From contig RHMC01000017.1 of assembly GCA_003719395.1 (NCBI GenBank), positions 1-64,000 of the forward strand: a stretch of DNA of 64,000 nucleotides. The letters are read 5' to 3'. Position numbers and translations under genes: made by a program. The DNA comes from Streptomyces altiplanensis. Lineage in GTDB: Bacteria > Actinomycetota > Actinomycetes > Streptomycetales > Streptomycetaceae. The notes beneath the pieces were generated by a model. It ran no database searches and was not told the DNA's origin. It saw only the letters and a program-made list of their open reading frames with translations. Shown here in pieces: positions 22,767 to 32,758 of the stretch (its first letter is position 1; every line of letters starts with the position of its first letter).

Positions 22767-23352
22767 AGCCCCGTAGGTGGATCAGTCCCCTGTGGTTGAC
22801 GCCCGCGGCCCTCCCCCTTCCCCGTCGCCGACGCGGAAGCGGACCTTGAGAGTCGCCGAGTGGGGGTGAAGGCGGTGCCGCGGGAAGGTGTAGGGCCGAT
22901 GACATGGCGGCAACTCCGGGGAGAGCAGGGGCGATACGACGCCTTGGGACGAGACGTGGGCGGTGGAGGGTGCCGGGCAGCCCGTAGCGTCACCATGGAA
23001 TATTGATGGGATGTATCCATGGAGTTGAACCGGCTCCCTGTCCAGCCTTTTGCCCGATCGCCACGGCGCCGCAGTTCAGATCGCATGCCAGGGTGAGCAA
23101 GGGGTCCCCGGGATGCGGTACATCCCATCAATGCTAGTTGTTCAAGCATGAGAACTGACCATGGAGCGCCTGCCGGACATTGAATGTCTGATCGTGCGTC
23201 ATACCCATGAGGAGTTCAGCAATCGGGGCAAACATATTGACCCCGCAACGCTTTTCATCCCTGCACACTGGTTGACATCCCATGACTGCATGGCCGACCT
23301 TCATGCATGGCCCTGCATTCCCCCGGTCCCCTTCCGTATCAGGGATGTGTCC
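22767..23352. other. Intergenic region with a 14-bp inverted repeat
   Basis: ATTGATGGGATGTA (23002-23015) is repeated in inverted form as TACATCCCATCAAT (23119-23132), 103 bases apart. The stretch is less GC-rich than its surroundings and precedes the GH29 fragment. No gene is supported here. The pair could be paired operators or the arms of a tiny element. Confidence 0.6.
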
Positions 23353-23628
23353 ATGCCGAGCTCGATCAGCAGACGTCAGTTCCCGGCCTCTGCGACCTGC
23401 GCGGTCACGGCGGCCGTTGGTGCCGTCGAGGCGGCACCAAGGACGTACACGCCCGACGGGGACTCGGTCGACCAGCACCCGCCGGCCCGGAGTGGTTCCA
23501 GGACGCGAAGTTCGGGATCCACTTCCACTGGGGCGCCTTCAGCATCCCTGCCTTCGACGACGAGTGGTACCCGCGCAGCATGTACGAGGCCGGAAGCAAC
23601 GCCAACCGGCACCACGCTGTAGAGCCTC
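23353..23628 (+). pseudogene. GH29 alpha-L-fucosidase, N-terminal fragment
   Basis: The ATG at 23353 gives a Tat-like signal ([20 protein letters not shown]), then [12 protein letters not shown]. In another frame it continues [20 protein letters not shown] and [13 protein letters not shown], the first barrel strand of GH29 fucosidases. Nothing of the catalytic Asp region remains; the CE2 gene starts soon after. A fucosidase remnant next to galactosidase genes hints at an ancestral fucosylated, galactosylated substrate such as xyloglucan. Confidence 0.7.
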
Positions 23629-23719
23629 AGCGCGCCAGGGCCGACGGCACCCGCTGCCGCCGACGTGGCGGCGCGCGTCCCGGGGAGAAGGGCGACCACA
23701 CTCAGCGAAAGGGATACGC

Positions 23720-24922
23720 ATGCAGAAAGATGGCACTCACAGGACATTCAGCACGTCGTGGCGGGGGCACGGGAGACACACAGGAGTGCTGACTGTGGCG
23801 ACCGCCTTGATGGCGGGGCTCCTGACCGGACTTGGCGCCGCCGGGACGGCTCAGGCGGCCACCGTGGAGACGACCGCGCGGGATGTGCCGGCCGACCAGC
23901 AGGGGCAGCCGGTCCGCGCGACAGGGGTGCTCGGACGGGTGCACACCGCGGGGCGGGTCAAGGACGCCGGGAACACCGTGCAGTACAGCTGGCCCGGCGT
24001 GTACTTCGAGGGCCGCGTCCGCGGCACCGGCGTGGGCATCGTGCTCAACGACTCGGCCGCCGATTACGACGTCCAGGTCGACGGGACCACCGTCGCCACA
24101 CTCGTCACGCCCGGCGACACCACGCACTGGATCAACGGACTGCAGAACCGTGTGCACACGGTCCGGCTCGTCAAGCGCAACGACACTCCGGGGGACACCA
24201 GTACGTTCGGGGGCTTCCGGGCCGCGCCCGGCGGTGCCGTACTGAGCAAGCCGGCTGCCCGCAACCGCCAGATCGAGTTCATCGGCGACTCCCTCACCGT
24301 GGGCTACGGGAACCTCTCGGCCTCCCGCGACTGCACCTCGGACCAGGTCAAGCGGACCACCAACACCGACGTGAGCTACGGCGCGCTCACCGCCCGACGA
24401 CTGAACGCCGACTATCAGATCAATGGCTATTCGGGCCTCGGCATGGTGCGCAACTACAACGGAGGCTCACCGGATGTCACGTACCGGACCTTCTACGACC
24501 GTGCCCTGCTGAACGTCTCCGGCGACGTCTGGCAGAACCCGGGCACCTGGCGCCCGCAGCTCGTGGTGGTCAACCTCGGCACCAACGACTTCTCGACCGC
24601 CGTCAACCCCGGTGAGCCGTGGACGCCCGGCAGCCTCACGGCCGCCTACCGCAGCGCCTACGGCGACTTCCTCCAGAAGCTGCGGACGCGTTACGGGGCC
24701 GGCACGACCATCGTGGCCGTCGGCGCCGGCCAGTTCGCCGACCAGGTCCAGCAGGTGGTCAAGGCGCGCGAGGACGCCGGCGACAGCAGGGTCCGCTACT
24801 GGGGCCTCGACAGCGCGGGCCTGGACTTCCTCGGCTGCCACTGGCACTACTCGGCCCACGACGACCGAGTCATCTCTGACCGTCTCACCTCGTTCATCTC
24901 CGGTCTGCCGATGGGCTGGTGA
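23720..24922 (+). CDS. Secreted CE2 acetyl esterase (SGNH hydrolase)
   Basis: Extracellular deacetylase of acetylated polysaccharides, 400 residues and intact. The ATG at 23720 follows AAAGGG. The signal peptide ends around GTAQAA. An N-terminal jelly-roll ([20 protein letters not shown] onwards) is followed by the SGNH blocks [21 protein letters not shown] and the His region [10 protein letters not shown]. This two-domain layout is that of carbohydrate esterase family 2. It would remove acetyl groups from xylan or glucomannan so that the neighbouring hydrolases can act. Confidence 0.85.
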   Translation: MQKDGTHRTFSTSWRGHGRHTGVLTVATALMAGLLTGLGAAGTAQAATVETTARDVPADQQGQPVRATGVLGRVHTAGRVKDAGNTVQYSWPGVYFEGRVRGTGVGIVLNDSAADYDVQVDGTTVATLVTPGDTTHWINGLQNRVHTVRLVKRNDTPGDTSTFGGFRAAPGGAVLSKPAARNRQIEFIGDSLTVGYGNLSASRDCTSDQVKRTTNTDVSYGALTARRLNADYQINGYSGLGMVRNYNGGSPDVTYRTFYDRALLNVSGDVWQNPGTWRPQLVVVNLGTNDFSTAVNPGEPWTPGSLTAAYRSAYGDFLQKLRTRYGAGTTIVAVGAGQFADQVQQVVKAREDAGDSRVRYWGLDSAGLDFLGCHWHYSAHDDRVISDRLTSFISGLPMGW

Positions 24923-25159
24923 CGGCATCGACCGCCCAGGAGCACCACAGATCCGGTTACGGGACATCCGACTCCTGATGCGGTGCGGCTCGACCCGACG
25001 GTCGAGAGTGCCGGCCCCCGCCACGCGTTGCTCACGCTGAAGGCAGAACTGGCACGCGGCCAGGTCGGCCGGGCCGTGCGGCGGACCGGGGCTGGCGAAC
25101 ACCGCGCCGCCCATCGTGCGCACGCACGGTGGGAGCAACAGCCTTGCAAGAGGCTCCCC

Positions 25160-25463
25160 ACCCAAGCTGCCGATCCGCTCGCGTCGTGGACGTCGACGGC
25201 GCAAGCCTGCAAAGCTGCACGCCGACAAGGGCCACGACTACGCCCACCTGCGGCGATGGTTGCGCCGGCGCGGCATCACCCATCGCATCGCCCGAAAGGG
25301 TGTCGAGTCCTCGCAGCGACTCGGCCGCCACCGCTGGACCGTCGAACGCACCATGGCCGGGCTCGCCGGCTGCCGCCGTCTCCACGAACGCAAAGCCGAC
25401 CACTTCCACGCCTTCACCAGCACCGCCTGCACCCTCATCTGCCACCGCAGACTCGCCAAATGA
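25160..25463 (+). mobile_element. IS5-family transposase C-terminal remnant
   Basis: Reads RRRRKPAKLHADKGHDYAHL, RRRGITHRIARKGVESSQRL, RHRWTVERTMAGLAGCRRL and TSTACTLICHRRLAK before a stop at 25463, the end of an IS5-type DDE transposase. The rest is missing. The 237 bases between the CE2 gene and this fragment hold no recognisable gene. Confidence 0.8.
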
Positions 25464-25589
25464 GATGACTTCCAAGCGCGGCCCGAGGTCCGGGGCGATC
25501 AGTCCTGCGGTCAAGGAGAACCACCGCACATGGCTCGTTCCGATCCGCACCGCCTGTCCGGAGAACGGGATGACCGTCAGGAGTCCCGC

Positions 25590-25970
25590 AGCGGGCCGGC
25601 AGCCGTCCCGGGTCTCCGAACTGATGCGGGGAACCGGGGGGGGCGGCCCACCGCTGCCCACGGACGGGATCGGCCGGCATCCCGACTGCACAGCGAGCCG
25701 GCTGCCGAGCACGCTCCCGTCACCTACGCGATGGTCCGCGCCCATATCGCCACCTTGCGCAGGTCTCCCTCCGACGCACCGCCGCGGCCGCCGACGGTGC
25801 GCCCAGAGTGACCGGTTGGCTCACTCGCCCCCCACCAGCCTGACCGAGGAAGACCGCGCCGGCTTGAAGGAGGTCCTGGCCCGCTGCCCGAACTGGACAC
25901 GGTCGCAGCGCATGTCCGCGACTTCGGCGAAATACTCAGCAGCCGCTCTCGGCGCCACGCTGCCTGCCTG
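25590..25970 (+). mobile_element. Probable ISL3-family transposase remnant
   Basis: Fragments across frames read TYAMVRAHIATLRRSPSDAP, then TGWLTRPPTSLTEEDRAGLK with EVLARCP, then ELDTVAAHVRDFGEILSS. The order and spacing resemble the C-terminal third of ISL3 transposases. It is heavily degraded. Sequence from 25970 to 26105 holds nothing recognisable. Confidence 0.5.
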
Positions 25971-26105
25971 AATCGGCACAGCCGAGGCCGGCCCTTGGCC
26001 GCACCGGCTTCGCGCTGTACCTGCTCCGAGACCGCCGGGCGGGCCCGGCCTTCCGCCGAGCCCGCCACGCCGGCTCCACTGCGGAGCCGGACCCGTGTCA
26101 CATCG

Positions 26106-27581
26106 TCAGCGCCGCAGTGTCAGCAGACCTGGCCGGTAGGGCCATTGACCGTATTCGCCACCGGAGTTGGGGTCGCGTCCCTGGTAGAGGAACTGCAGGT
26201 TGCAGGGATCGACGGTAAAGGTCTGATCGGCGCTGGCGCGGATCAGTTCGCCATGGCTGATGTCGTTGGTCCAGGTGGCGCCGCTGTTGGCCTTGCCGGC
26301 GAAAGGGTTGCTCTCGGTCGCAGCCTGGGGCGTCCACGAGCCGTTCAGACTGGTGGCCGTGAACGAGCGGAAGTAGCGGCCCTGCGAGCCGATCGCCTCG
26401 ACGAGCATGAGGTAGCGGTTCTGGCCTTGGAGCTTGTAGACCTGCGGGGCTTCGAACAGGTTGTTCGTCGTGTCGCTCATGATCGTTGTGTAGGCCGAGC
26501 CGAAACTGCCCGGGAAGTTCCCGATCGGCATGCTGGCCCGGTAGATCTTGCCGTTGTCACCGGCGAAGAACAGGTACATGTTCGTGCCGTCAGCGATGAG
26601 CGTCTGGTCGATGGGGCCTGTCGTGGAGCCGGTGATGCTTCCGGAGAAGAGCTCCTGCTCCGATGACCAGCCGTTCGGGTTGGTGGGGTCGCTCGACGTC
26701 CGGTAGGAGAAGGCGGTCCTGCCCCACTGGTAGGCGAGCACCCAGATGTTCTTCGGCGCGAAGTAGAAGAGCGTGGGCGCGACGACGGAGTTCGACATCG
26801 TGTTCTGGCCGGCAGAGGCCATCTCCGGCCAGTTGGTGAACGGGGTGAAGTTCATCGAACCCCAGCCCGCTCCCGTTCCTGCAGCGCCGTGCGTGGTCGC
26901 ATAGACGAGGTGCTTGCCGTTGTAGGGGGCGACGGTGAAGTCCTTGAGCGAGGCCCATCCCGCCTTGGGCTGCGCCAGCGCGCCCGTCGACGTCCAGCGG
27001 TACGTCGACGGAAGTTCGCACGTCGGGCTGGGGTTGCCGGCGCCGACCCGGACGAGCTGCCACTGCTGGTTGGTGCCGCCCCAGTCGTCGTACTGGACGA
27101 TGTTCGCGTTGTCGGCGGTGGAGGCGCCTTGTACTTCGAGGGCCTTGTTGCTGTGGCGCGCGATCAACCTCACGTGGCCGTCCGAGCTGTCGGCCAGCCG
27201 CCACTGCTGGTTGGTGCTGTTCAGGTCGGCCCACTGGACGATCGAGCCGCCGTTGGCGGTGGACCTGTTGTGGACGTCCAGCACCTTGCCGGAGTGGCGG
27301 GACTTGATGCGGTAGTAGCCGCCGCCGGAGTCGACGAACTGCCACTGCTGCTGGTTCTGATCGTTCCTGGTCCACTGGGTGATGCGGGCGCCGTCGCTGG
27401 TCGCCAGGTTGTAGACGTCCAGGGCCTTCCCGCTGTTGCGGTTGACCAGCACATACGAGGCGTTGGGGTCGACGGTCGCCGCGGCGGCGGGCGGGGCGCT
27501 GAGGAGAGTGGCCCCGAGCAGCAAGGACGACAGGACCGCGAGTACGAGACTCAGGACCAGGGGTGGATGACGAAACCGCAT
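26106..27581 (-). CDS. Secreted GH62 alpha-L-arabinofuranosidase with N-terminal CBM13
   Basis: Extracellular enzyme that strips arabinose side chains from arabinoxylan; 491 residues, intact. The ATG at 27581 follows AGGAG. The signal peptide ends PPAAAA. A CBM13 ricin-like domain with repeated QQW motifs covers about residues 40-175. The GH62 propeller begins [20 protein letters not shown] and includes [20 protein letters not shown] (acid Glu) and [15 protein letters not shown] near the end. It is the last gene of the nine-gene minus-strand operon; its start overlaps the cupin stop by one base (TGATG). The CBM13 is nearly the same as that of the CE1 esterase at 46186. Confidence 0.93.
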   Translation of the reverse strand: MRFRHPPLVLSLVLAVLSSLLLGATLLSAPPAAAATVDPNASYVLVNRNSGKALDVYNLATSDGARITQWTRNDQNQQQWQFVDSGGGYYRIKSRHSGKVLDVHNRSTANGGSIVQWADLNSTNQQWRLADSSDGHVRLIARHSNKALEVQGASTADNANIVQYDDWGGTNQQWQLVRVGAGNPSPTCELPSTYRWTSTGALAQPKAGWASLKDFTVAPYNGKHLVYATTHGAAGTGAGWGSMNFTPFTNWPEMASAGQNTMSNSVVAPTLFYFAPKNIWVLAYQWGRTAFSYRTSSDPTNPNGWSSEQELFSGSITGSTTGPIDQTLIADGTNMYLFFAGDNGKIYRASMPIGNFPGSFGSAYTTIMSDTTNNLFEAPQVYKLQGQNRYLMLVEAIGSQGRYFRSFTATSLNGSWTPQAATESNPFAGKANSGATWTNDISHGELIRASADQTFTVDPCNLQFLYQGRDPNSGGEYGQWPYRPGLLTLRR

Positions 27582-28324
27582 CAGAAGAGCTCCTTTGAGT
27601 GACGGAGGTGAGGTGACCCCGACGCACCGCGGAGCGGCCGCGTCGGGGAGGCGGGGACGGGATAGGGGTGAAGGAGGCCGCACATGCCGAAGAGGGGGTG
27701 CTCCGGGCGCTCCAGTCTCGACACCTCGCCGTGGCCGAGGTGGGAGAGGTCTCCGGCCTTCAGCCGTTCCAGCTGACGGCCGGTCTCGACGGCCGCGGCC
27801 AGGGGGCCGTCACGCCAGCGGATCCACCAGGCGTCCAGGAGCTCACTCTTCAGGCGGTGGGCTGCGATGTGGAACTCCTGCAGCCCGCCTTCGCGCAAGG
27901 CCAGGAAACCCTCGAGTGCAAGGTCGCGGCGGCGGCGCGCTGCCGCGGCCTGGTCACCGGTCAGGGCGGCCGCCGCCTGGTAGGCATGAGGATCGGCCAG
28001 CACGGGAGCAGGGAAGGTGAAGACGGCGTCGCCCGCCTCGGGCAGTCCGCTGTTCTGCATGAGCACCACGAGGCGCAGGCCGCCGTCGTTGACGAGACGG
28101 TGGATCGTGCCGGGGGTGAACCAGACGACATCGCCGGGGTGCAGCGGGGTGTCGGCGAAGCCGGAGGTGGTGAGCGTCTGGACGCTGCCCGCGCCGCCGG
28201 TGACGACGTAGGCTTCGGAGCAGACGAGGTGCATGTGGGGGGTGCCGCCGCACAGCCCGTCGGCGGCCTCCCAGTCGTACACGGTCAACCCGGAGATCCC
28301 CACGCTGCCGGGGAGCCGGGTCAC
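27581..28324 (-). CDS. Cupin-domain protein of unknown function
   Basis: A 247-residue cytosolic protein. The GTG at 28324 overlaps the previous stop by four bases (GTGA) and is preferred to an upstream start at 28369 that would run through the previous gene. The cupin metal-site motif reads [20 protein letters not shown] and the second motif [20 protein letters not shown]. The C-terminal half is helical ([20 protein letters not shown]). Such cupins often act on or sense sugars. Its place between DUF6807 and GH62 genes suggests a role in handling an oxidised pentose, which is inference. The last 20 codons are low-complexity, so the true end may be earlier. Confidence 0.8.
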   Translation of the reverse strand: MTRLPGSVGISGLTVYDWEAADGLCGGTPHMHLVCSEAYVVTGGAGSVQTLTTSGFADTPLHPGDVVWFTPGTIHRLVNDGGLRLVVLMQNSGLPEAGDAVFTFPAPVLADPHAYQAAAALTGDQAAAARRRRDLALEGFLALREGGLQEFHIAAHRLKSELLDAWWIRWRDGPLAAAVETGRQLERLKAGDLSHLGHGEVSRLERPEHPLFGMCGLLHPYPVPASPTRPLRGASGSPHLRHSKELF

Positions 28325-29181
28325 CACGGGTGTTCCGCGATATGGCGGGTCAGACGCCCGGGGGTCCACGCGCCGTCGGCCACGACGATCCGGTAGCGGC
28401 GCGACAGGGTGTCGCCCGGGGCCAGCGGCAGTTCCTTGTCGAACGCCAGAGACGGGTTGACGGCGGGGATGGGCTCACTGCGGACGAACCAGTGGCAGGG
28501 GGCGTCCGGATCGTCCAGGAACAGCAGCGTGGAGGAGCGGTCGACCTCGTCGTGCGTGCCGATGAAGGCCAGCCAGTCGCCCTGCTCGCCCATCGCGGGG
28601 CCGATCACGTCGCCGCCGGTGAAGTCGCGCGGGCCGCGCCAGAACAGACCGGAGTATCCGGCGAGCTCCCTGCCCTGAGTACCGGGGCTGCCGAACGTCA
28701 GATCGATGTCGTGGACGTTGGTCAGCGCGATGGTGACGTCCAGGGTCCAGGAGTCGGCCTCGACGTCGCGGGCGGTCAGCGTGCGGCGCTCGTCGATCCA
28801 GTGCTCCCCCGCCATCGTGTGCCAGGCCAGGTCCTCGGTGATGACCGTGCGGCCGTGGCCCGTTTCGGCGGATACGGTGAGGCTGCGCATCGTGCCGAGG
28901 TTCGGCAGGTCCACGTAGCCCTGGCCGCGCAGGTAGGTGCCGCCGCCCCAGAAGTTCTGCCCCGACACCCACGACGCCGTGATCTGGAGGCCCTTGTGCC
29001 AGCGGTGGTCGTGCGGCCGGTACCCCGTGACCACGTCGCCGGCGAGCGTGCGCACCGGATGCAGATAGGGCTTCGGCGCCTCGAAGGGGTCCATGACCGG
29101 CCGGTGCACGTACCGGAAGAGGTCGACGCCGCGACTTCGGACGATCAGCGAGTCCTCGTTCTCGAGGAGTTCGAACGTCAT
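28321..29181 (-). CDS. DUF6807 (PmoA-like) family protein
   Basis: A 286-residue cytosolic protein, intact. Characteristic segments are HPVRTLAGDVVTGYRPHDHR with HHGL-type WHKGLQ, NFWGGGTYL and FGSPGTQGRELAGYSGLFWR. The family is annotated PmoA-like by name only and has no proven reaction; it commonly neighbours Gfo/Idh/MocA dehydrogenases. Here it overlaps both neighbours by four bases, so a shared step with the dehydrogenase and the cupin is likely. Conserved His residues in PHDHRWHKG could form an active site. Confidence 0.82.
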   Translation of the reverse strand: MTFELLENEDSLIVRSRGVDLFRYVHRPVMDPFEAPKPYLHPVRTLAGDVVTGYRPHDHRWHKGLQITASWVSGQNFWGGGTYLRGQGYVDLPNLGTMRSLTVSAETGHGRTVITEDLAWHTMAGEHWIDERRTLTARDVEADSWTLDVTIALTNVHDIDLTFGSPGTQGRELAGYSGLFWRGPRDFTGGDVIGPAMGEQGDWLAFIGTHDEVDRSSTLLFLDDPDAPCHWFVRSEPIPAVNPSLAFDKELPLAPGDTLSRRYRIVVADGAWTPGRLTRHIAEHPW

Positions 29182-30223
29182 CGGAACACCTCCGGGCGCC
29201 CTCCGTTGAGCGAGCCGTAGAACGGGTCGGCCGCGTCGATCTCCCCGCGCCGGACCGGCAGGCCGGTGATCGCGGCCTTGTACAGGGCGGTCACCAGTTC
29301 CATGGTGGACCTGCCGAGGTCGGGCCGGATCCCCGCCTCGTAGCCGTCCAGGAAGGCCGCGAGCTGGGCGGTGTGCGAGCTGGGCAGGTCTCCGGCGGGT
29401 CCCACTTCACGCCGGACGATCTGGGAGTGAACGTCCAGTCCGCGTTGGAGTAGCCGTACAGATGCCGCAGTTCGACCGTGGCGTCGGTGAGATCGAACCG
29501 CAGGTAGCTCTCCTCGCGTGGGGAAAGGACGCTGTTGACGACCGTCGCGATGGCTCCGCTCTCGAAGCGGACCAGGGCCGCGGACACGTCCTCGGTCTGG
29601 ACGTCGCGCTCCAGGCAGCCGGCCATCGCGCGTACCTCGGCCCATTCGCCGAGCACCGCGAGCATCAGGTCCATCTGGTGGATGCCGTGGCCCAGCGTCG
29701 GGCCACCGCCCTCGCTCTCCCATGTGCCGCGCCACGGCACGTCGTAGTAGGCGTCGTCGCGGTACCACGCCGTGACACACTGCGCGACCAGCGGACGGCC
29801 CAGCGTCCCCGCCGCGATCCGGTCGCTCAGGTACCGGGCCCCCGTGCCGTACCTGTGCTGGAACACCGCGCCCGCGACGGCGGACCCCTCGGCCGCATGG
29901 ATCCGGTCGAGCTCGGCCAGCGACAGCGCCACCGGCTTCTCACACCACACCCACGCCTCCGACTCCAGGCAGGCCACGGCCTGGTCGGCGTGCAGGAACG
30001 GAGGCGTGCACAGGTGTACGAGGTCCGGCCTCTGCTCCTCGAGCATCGCGTGCAGGTCGGTGTAGACCGCGGGGATCCCGTGTTCGGCCGCGAACGCCTC
30101 GGCGCGCGCGGCGTCCACGTCGACGGCTGCCACGATCATGGCCCGGTGTGCCTGTGCCCGGAGGGCGGGAACGTGGCAGATGCCCGCGATCCCGCCCGTT
30201 CCGACGATCGCCGTTCTGATCAT
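29178..30223 (-). CDS. Gfo/Idh/MocA-family dehydrogenase (one frameshift)
   Basis: NAD(P)-dependent sugar oxidoreductase. The nucleotide loop AIVGTGGIAGICHVPAL lies at residues 4-20, the motif VWCEKPVALS near 120 and the catalytic-helix region GGGPTLGHGIHQMDLM near 210. The ATG at 30223 overlaps the xylanase stop (ATGA). Near 29395 the frame shifts; the other frame completes the C-terminus (SSHTAQLAAFLDGYEAGIRP to GGRPEVFR) and overlaps the DUF6807 start. Coupling to a secreted xylanase upstream suggests it acts on xylan-derived sugars brought in by the operon's importer. Confidence 0.85.
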
Positions 30224-31278
30224 CCGCCCAGCACCTCCTTGATCGAGTAATAGGCGGGCTTGGGCAGCAGGTTCTCGTCGTAGGGCAGCGCCGCGCCCTC
30301 ACCGGGGAAGACGGAGGGGATCCACGAGTACTTGTCCGTGTAGTCCCAGATGGTGATACCGACGCATTTCTTGACTGCCAGGCAGGCCTTGACGTAGTCG
30401 GCGTACCAGGTGGCCTGGGTGGCGAGCTTCTCCGGGGTCGTGGGGAGGTTCATCCGGATGTCGAGCTCGGTGACCGCGACCTCGACTCCGAGGTCGGCGA
30501 AGCGCTGCATGTTCTGCTGGACGTCGGCGGGGAAGCCGTACTGGAGCGCCAGATGGCCCTGGATGCCGAAGCCCTCCACCGGGACGCCGTCGGCCTTCAA
30601 CTGCTTGATCAGGGTGTAATAGGCGTCGCTCTTGGGGCCGATCCAGTCGACGTTGTAGTCGTTGAGGTACAACTTGGCGTGCCGGTCGGCCTCGTGGGCC
30701 CAGCGCAGGGCGTCGGCGATGTAGCCGGGGCCGAGCGTCTTGTAGAAGAGCGTCTCGCGGTAGGTGCCGTCTTCGTTGAAGGCCTCGTTGACGACGTCCC
30801 AGTGGATCACCTGACCCTTGAAGTGCCGGACCACCGTCTGTATGTGGTTCTTGAGGATGGCGCGCAGCTCGTCGGCGGTCCAGGTGCCCTCGGTGAGCCA
30901 GGCGGGGAGCTGGTTGTGCCAGATGAGGGTGTGGCCACGGACCTTCTGGTGGTGGGCCTTGGCGAACGCGACGACCTCGTCGGCGGCGGTGAAGTCGAAG
31001 ACGCCGCGCTCGGGCTCGGTGGCGTACCACTTCATGGCGTTGCCGGGGGTGGTCTGCCCGAATTCGCTGCCGAGGAGCTTCAGATAGGCGGCGTCGGTGA
31101 ACTCGGGGTTGTCGGTGGCGGAGCCGAAGTACTTGTGGTGCTTCTTGGCCAGTTCGCCGAGCGTCCTGGGGCGGGGCTCGGCGGCTGCGGGCGCGGCGGC
31201 GAGTCCGGCCGCGAGGCAGGCGGCGGTGGACAGGGCGGTGAGAATCCGGGACGCGGTGAGAATCCGGGACTTGGACAT
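30220..31278 (-). CDS. Secreted GH10 endo-beta-1,4-xylanase
   Basis: Cuts the xylan backbone outside the cell; 352 residues, a single catalytic domain with no binding module, intact. The ATG at 31278 follows GAGGAG. The signal peptide contains an 18-base tandem duplication (SRILTA twice). The acid/base Glu is in [13 protein letters not shown] and the nucleophile in AVTELDIRMN; substrate residues WHNQLP are present. It follows the GH30 gene by 26 bases and is coupled to the dehydrogenase gene by a four-base overlap. Confidence 0.93.
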   Translation of the reverse strand: MSKSRILTASRILTALSTAACLAAGLAAAPAAAEPRPRTLGELAKKHHKYFGSATDNPEFTDAAYLKLLGSEFGQTTPGNAMKWYATEPERGVFDFTAADEVVAFAKAHHQKVRGHTLIWHNQLPAWLTEGTWTADELRAILKNHIQTVVRHFKGQVIHWDVVNEAFNEDGTYRETLFYKTLGPGYIADALRWAHEADRHAKLYLNDYNVDWIGPKSDAYYTLIKQLKADGVPVEGFGIQGHLALQYGFPADVQQNMQRFADLGVEVAVTELDIRMNLPTTPEKLATQATWYADYVKACLAVKKCVGITIWDYTDKYSWIPSVFPGEGAALPYDENLLPKPAYYSIKEVLGG

Positions 31279-31304
31279 GGCGGACTCCTCGTGGGGTGGG
31301 TGGT

Positions 31305-32722
31305 TCAGTCGAGGACGATCGTGGTGAGCGCGCGCGGGGCGAGCTTCGCCGTGAGGGTCGTGCCGTGTGTGGAGACGATGTCGGCCGGGGTGATCGAGCG
31401 GGTCTCGTCGGTGACGTAGCCGTCGGGGTGCCGGTCATGTCCGCCGCGAAGAGAGAACTCGGCGGACTTCTCGGTGGTCGCGGTGTTGAGGATCTCGATC
31501 ACGCGGCTGCCGTCGGTGTTGCGGAAAGCCGTGATCTGCAGTGCCGGGTCTGCGTTCGTGGCCGGCACGCGGACGGCGCCGGGGCGGATGAACCGGCTGA
31601 AGGCGGCCAGCGCCCAGTACCGCTTGGACACCCGGTAGTCGTCACCGGGGTTGGCGAGCTGGATGAGCCCTCGGGTCGCGCCGAGGGACGCGCCGGTCCA
31701 GTAGACGTAGGCATTGGCGTTGCCGACGGTCAGGGTGTTCTGGATGTCGGCCGCGACGGTGAGACCGTCGTAGCCGCTGCCGTCGTCCCAGTTCTCGTTC
31801 CAGGTGGAACCGTCCGGCGACCATTCCGACATCCACACACGCTTGTCGGTCGGCTGCGGGACCTCGGTCGGACCGCTGTAACGGTGGCCGGTGATGGTCC
31901 GCACGGCCTTGTCGGCCGCCGGGTCCGCCTCGATGGCCTCGGTGAAGGCGACCTGCCGGTCCCAGCCCGCGGCGTCGCAGCAGACCACCCCGGTCTTCAG
32001 TCCGGATGCGCGAACGGTCGGCCCGAGCACCTTGAGGAAGTCGACGGCCTGCTGCGGGGTGAACCGCATCGAGGCGTAGGTCGCCGTCCAGTCGGGTTCG
32101 TTGGTGAACCCCAGGTCGGTGATCCTGACGCCTTCCTGCCGGTAGAACTTCGCGTACTGGACGAGGTAGTTCGCGTAGGCCTGCCGCCACTCGGGCCGCA
32201 GCTCGCCGCCGTCGTTCTCGCTGCCGTTGGTCTTCATGAAGGCCGGGGCACTCCAGGCGTCGGCGAAGAACCGTTTGACGCCGTAGGCCTTGGCCTCCTT
32301 GGCGAGCCAGACCTGGCCGCCGTCCCAGCCGTCCCAGACGTACTTCGGCGTGGCGTCCGGCCCTCCGGGATCGGCCGGCAGGATCGTCGGCATGTGGTCG
32401 TAGACCCTGTCGGTCGACGACCCGATGCCCAGGCGCAGGATCGAAAGGCCCGCGCCCTTGTCCTTGATGCGCAGCAGGTCGAGCACCTCGCGCTGCTTGG
32501 CCGGGCTGAGGCCGCGCGCGCGTGCAGCAGATCGGCCGCTGGAAGGCCATCGAGAAGCCGAATCCGTCAATGGGCTGGAGGCCGGCGCGGAAGTCGATGG
32601 CGGGTCGCGCGGGGGCGGCCGGCGGGTCGTGCGGGGTCGGCCGCGGGTCGTGCGGGGTCGGCCGCGGCCTGTGATGTGAGCGCTAACATCAGGACGGCTG
32701 TCAGTGCGGTCAGCCGTTTCAC
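31305..32722 (-). CDS. Secreted GH30 glycosidase (frameshifts in the first 80 codons)
   Basis: Family 30 hydrolase, perhaps a glucuronoxylanase or a related endo-enzyme. The GTG at 32722 follows GGAGA and opens a signal peptide (LTALTAVLMLALTSQAAAD). Two or three single-base shifts between 32500 and 32630 separate it from QPIDGFGFSMAFQR and LSPAKQREVLDLL, after which the frame is open to 31305. The acid Glu is in GFTNEPDWT and the nucleophile in VWMSEWSPDG. It lies 36 bases after the permease gene and 26 before the xylanase. A 21-base tandem duplication and an operator-like palindrome lie in the signal-peptide region. Confidence 0.82.
32624..32665. repeat. 21-bp tandem duplication in the GH30 leader
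   Basis: Two exact copies of a 21-base unit (32624-32644 and 32645-32665) encode repeated PARPAAD-type residues just after the GH30 signal peptide. Most likely replication slippage. Confidence 0.85.
32672..32691. promoter_or_regulatory. Operator-like 20-bp palindrome inside the GH30 signal-peptide codons
   Basis: TGATGTGAGCGCTAACATCA is palindromic except for one base pair (G/A at the seventh position from each end). The AGCGCT centre and 20-base size are typical of LacI-family operators. It lies 31-50 bases inside the GH30 coding region, not in front of the operon. Confidence 0.5.
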
Positions 32723-32758
32723 AAGGTCTCCTCGGGGGTGGAGGTCACGCGGAACGGG

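Noticed and set aside
23161..23352. Possible coding extension in front of the GH29 fragment
   Set aside because: Text before the Tat-like signal shows no conserved pattern; better read as the upstream region.
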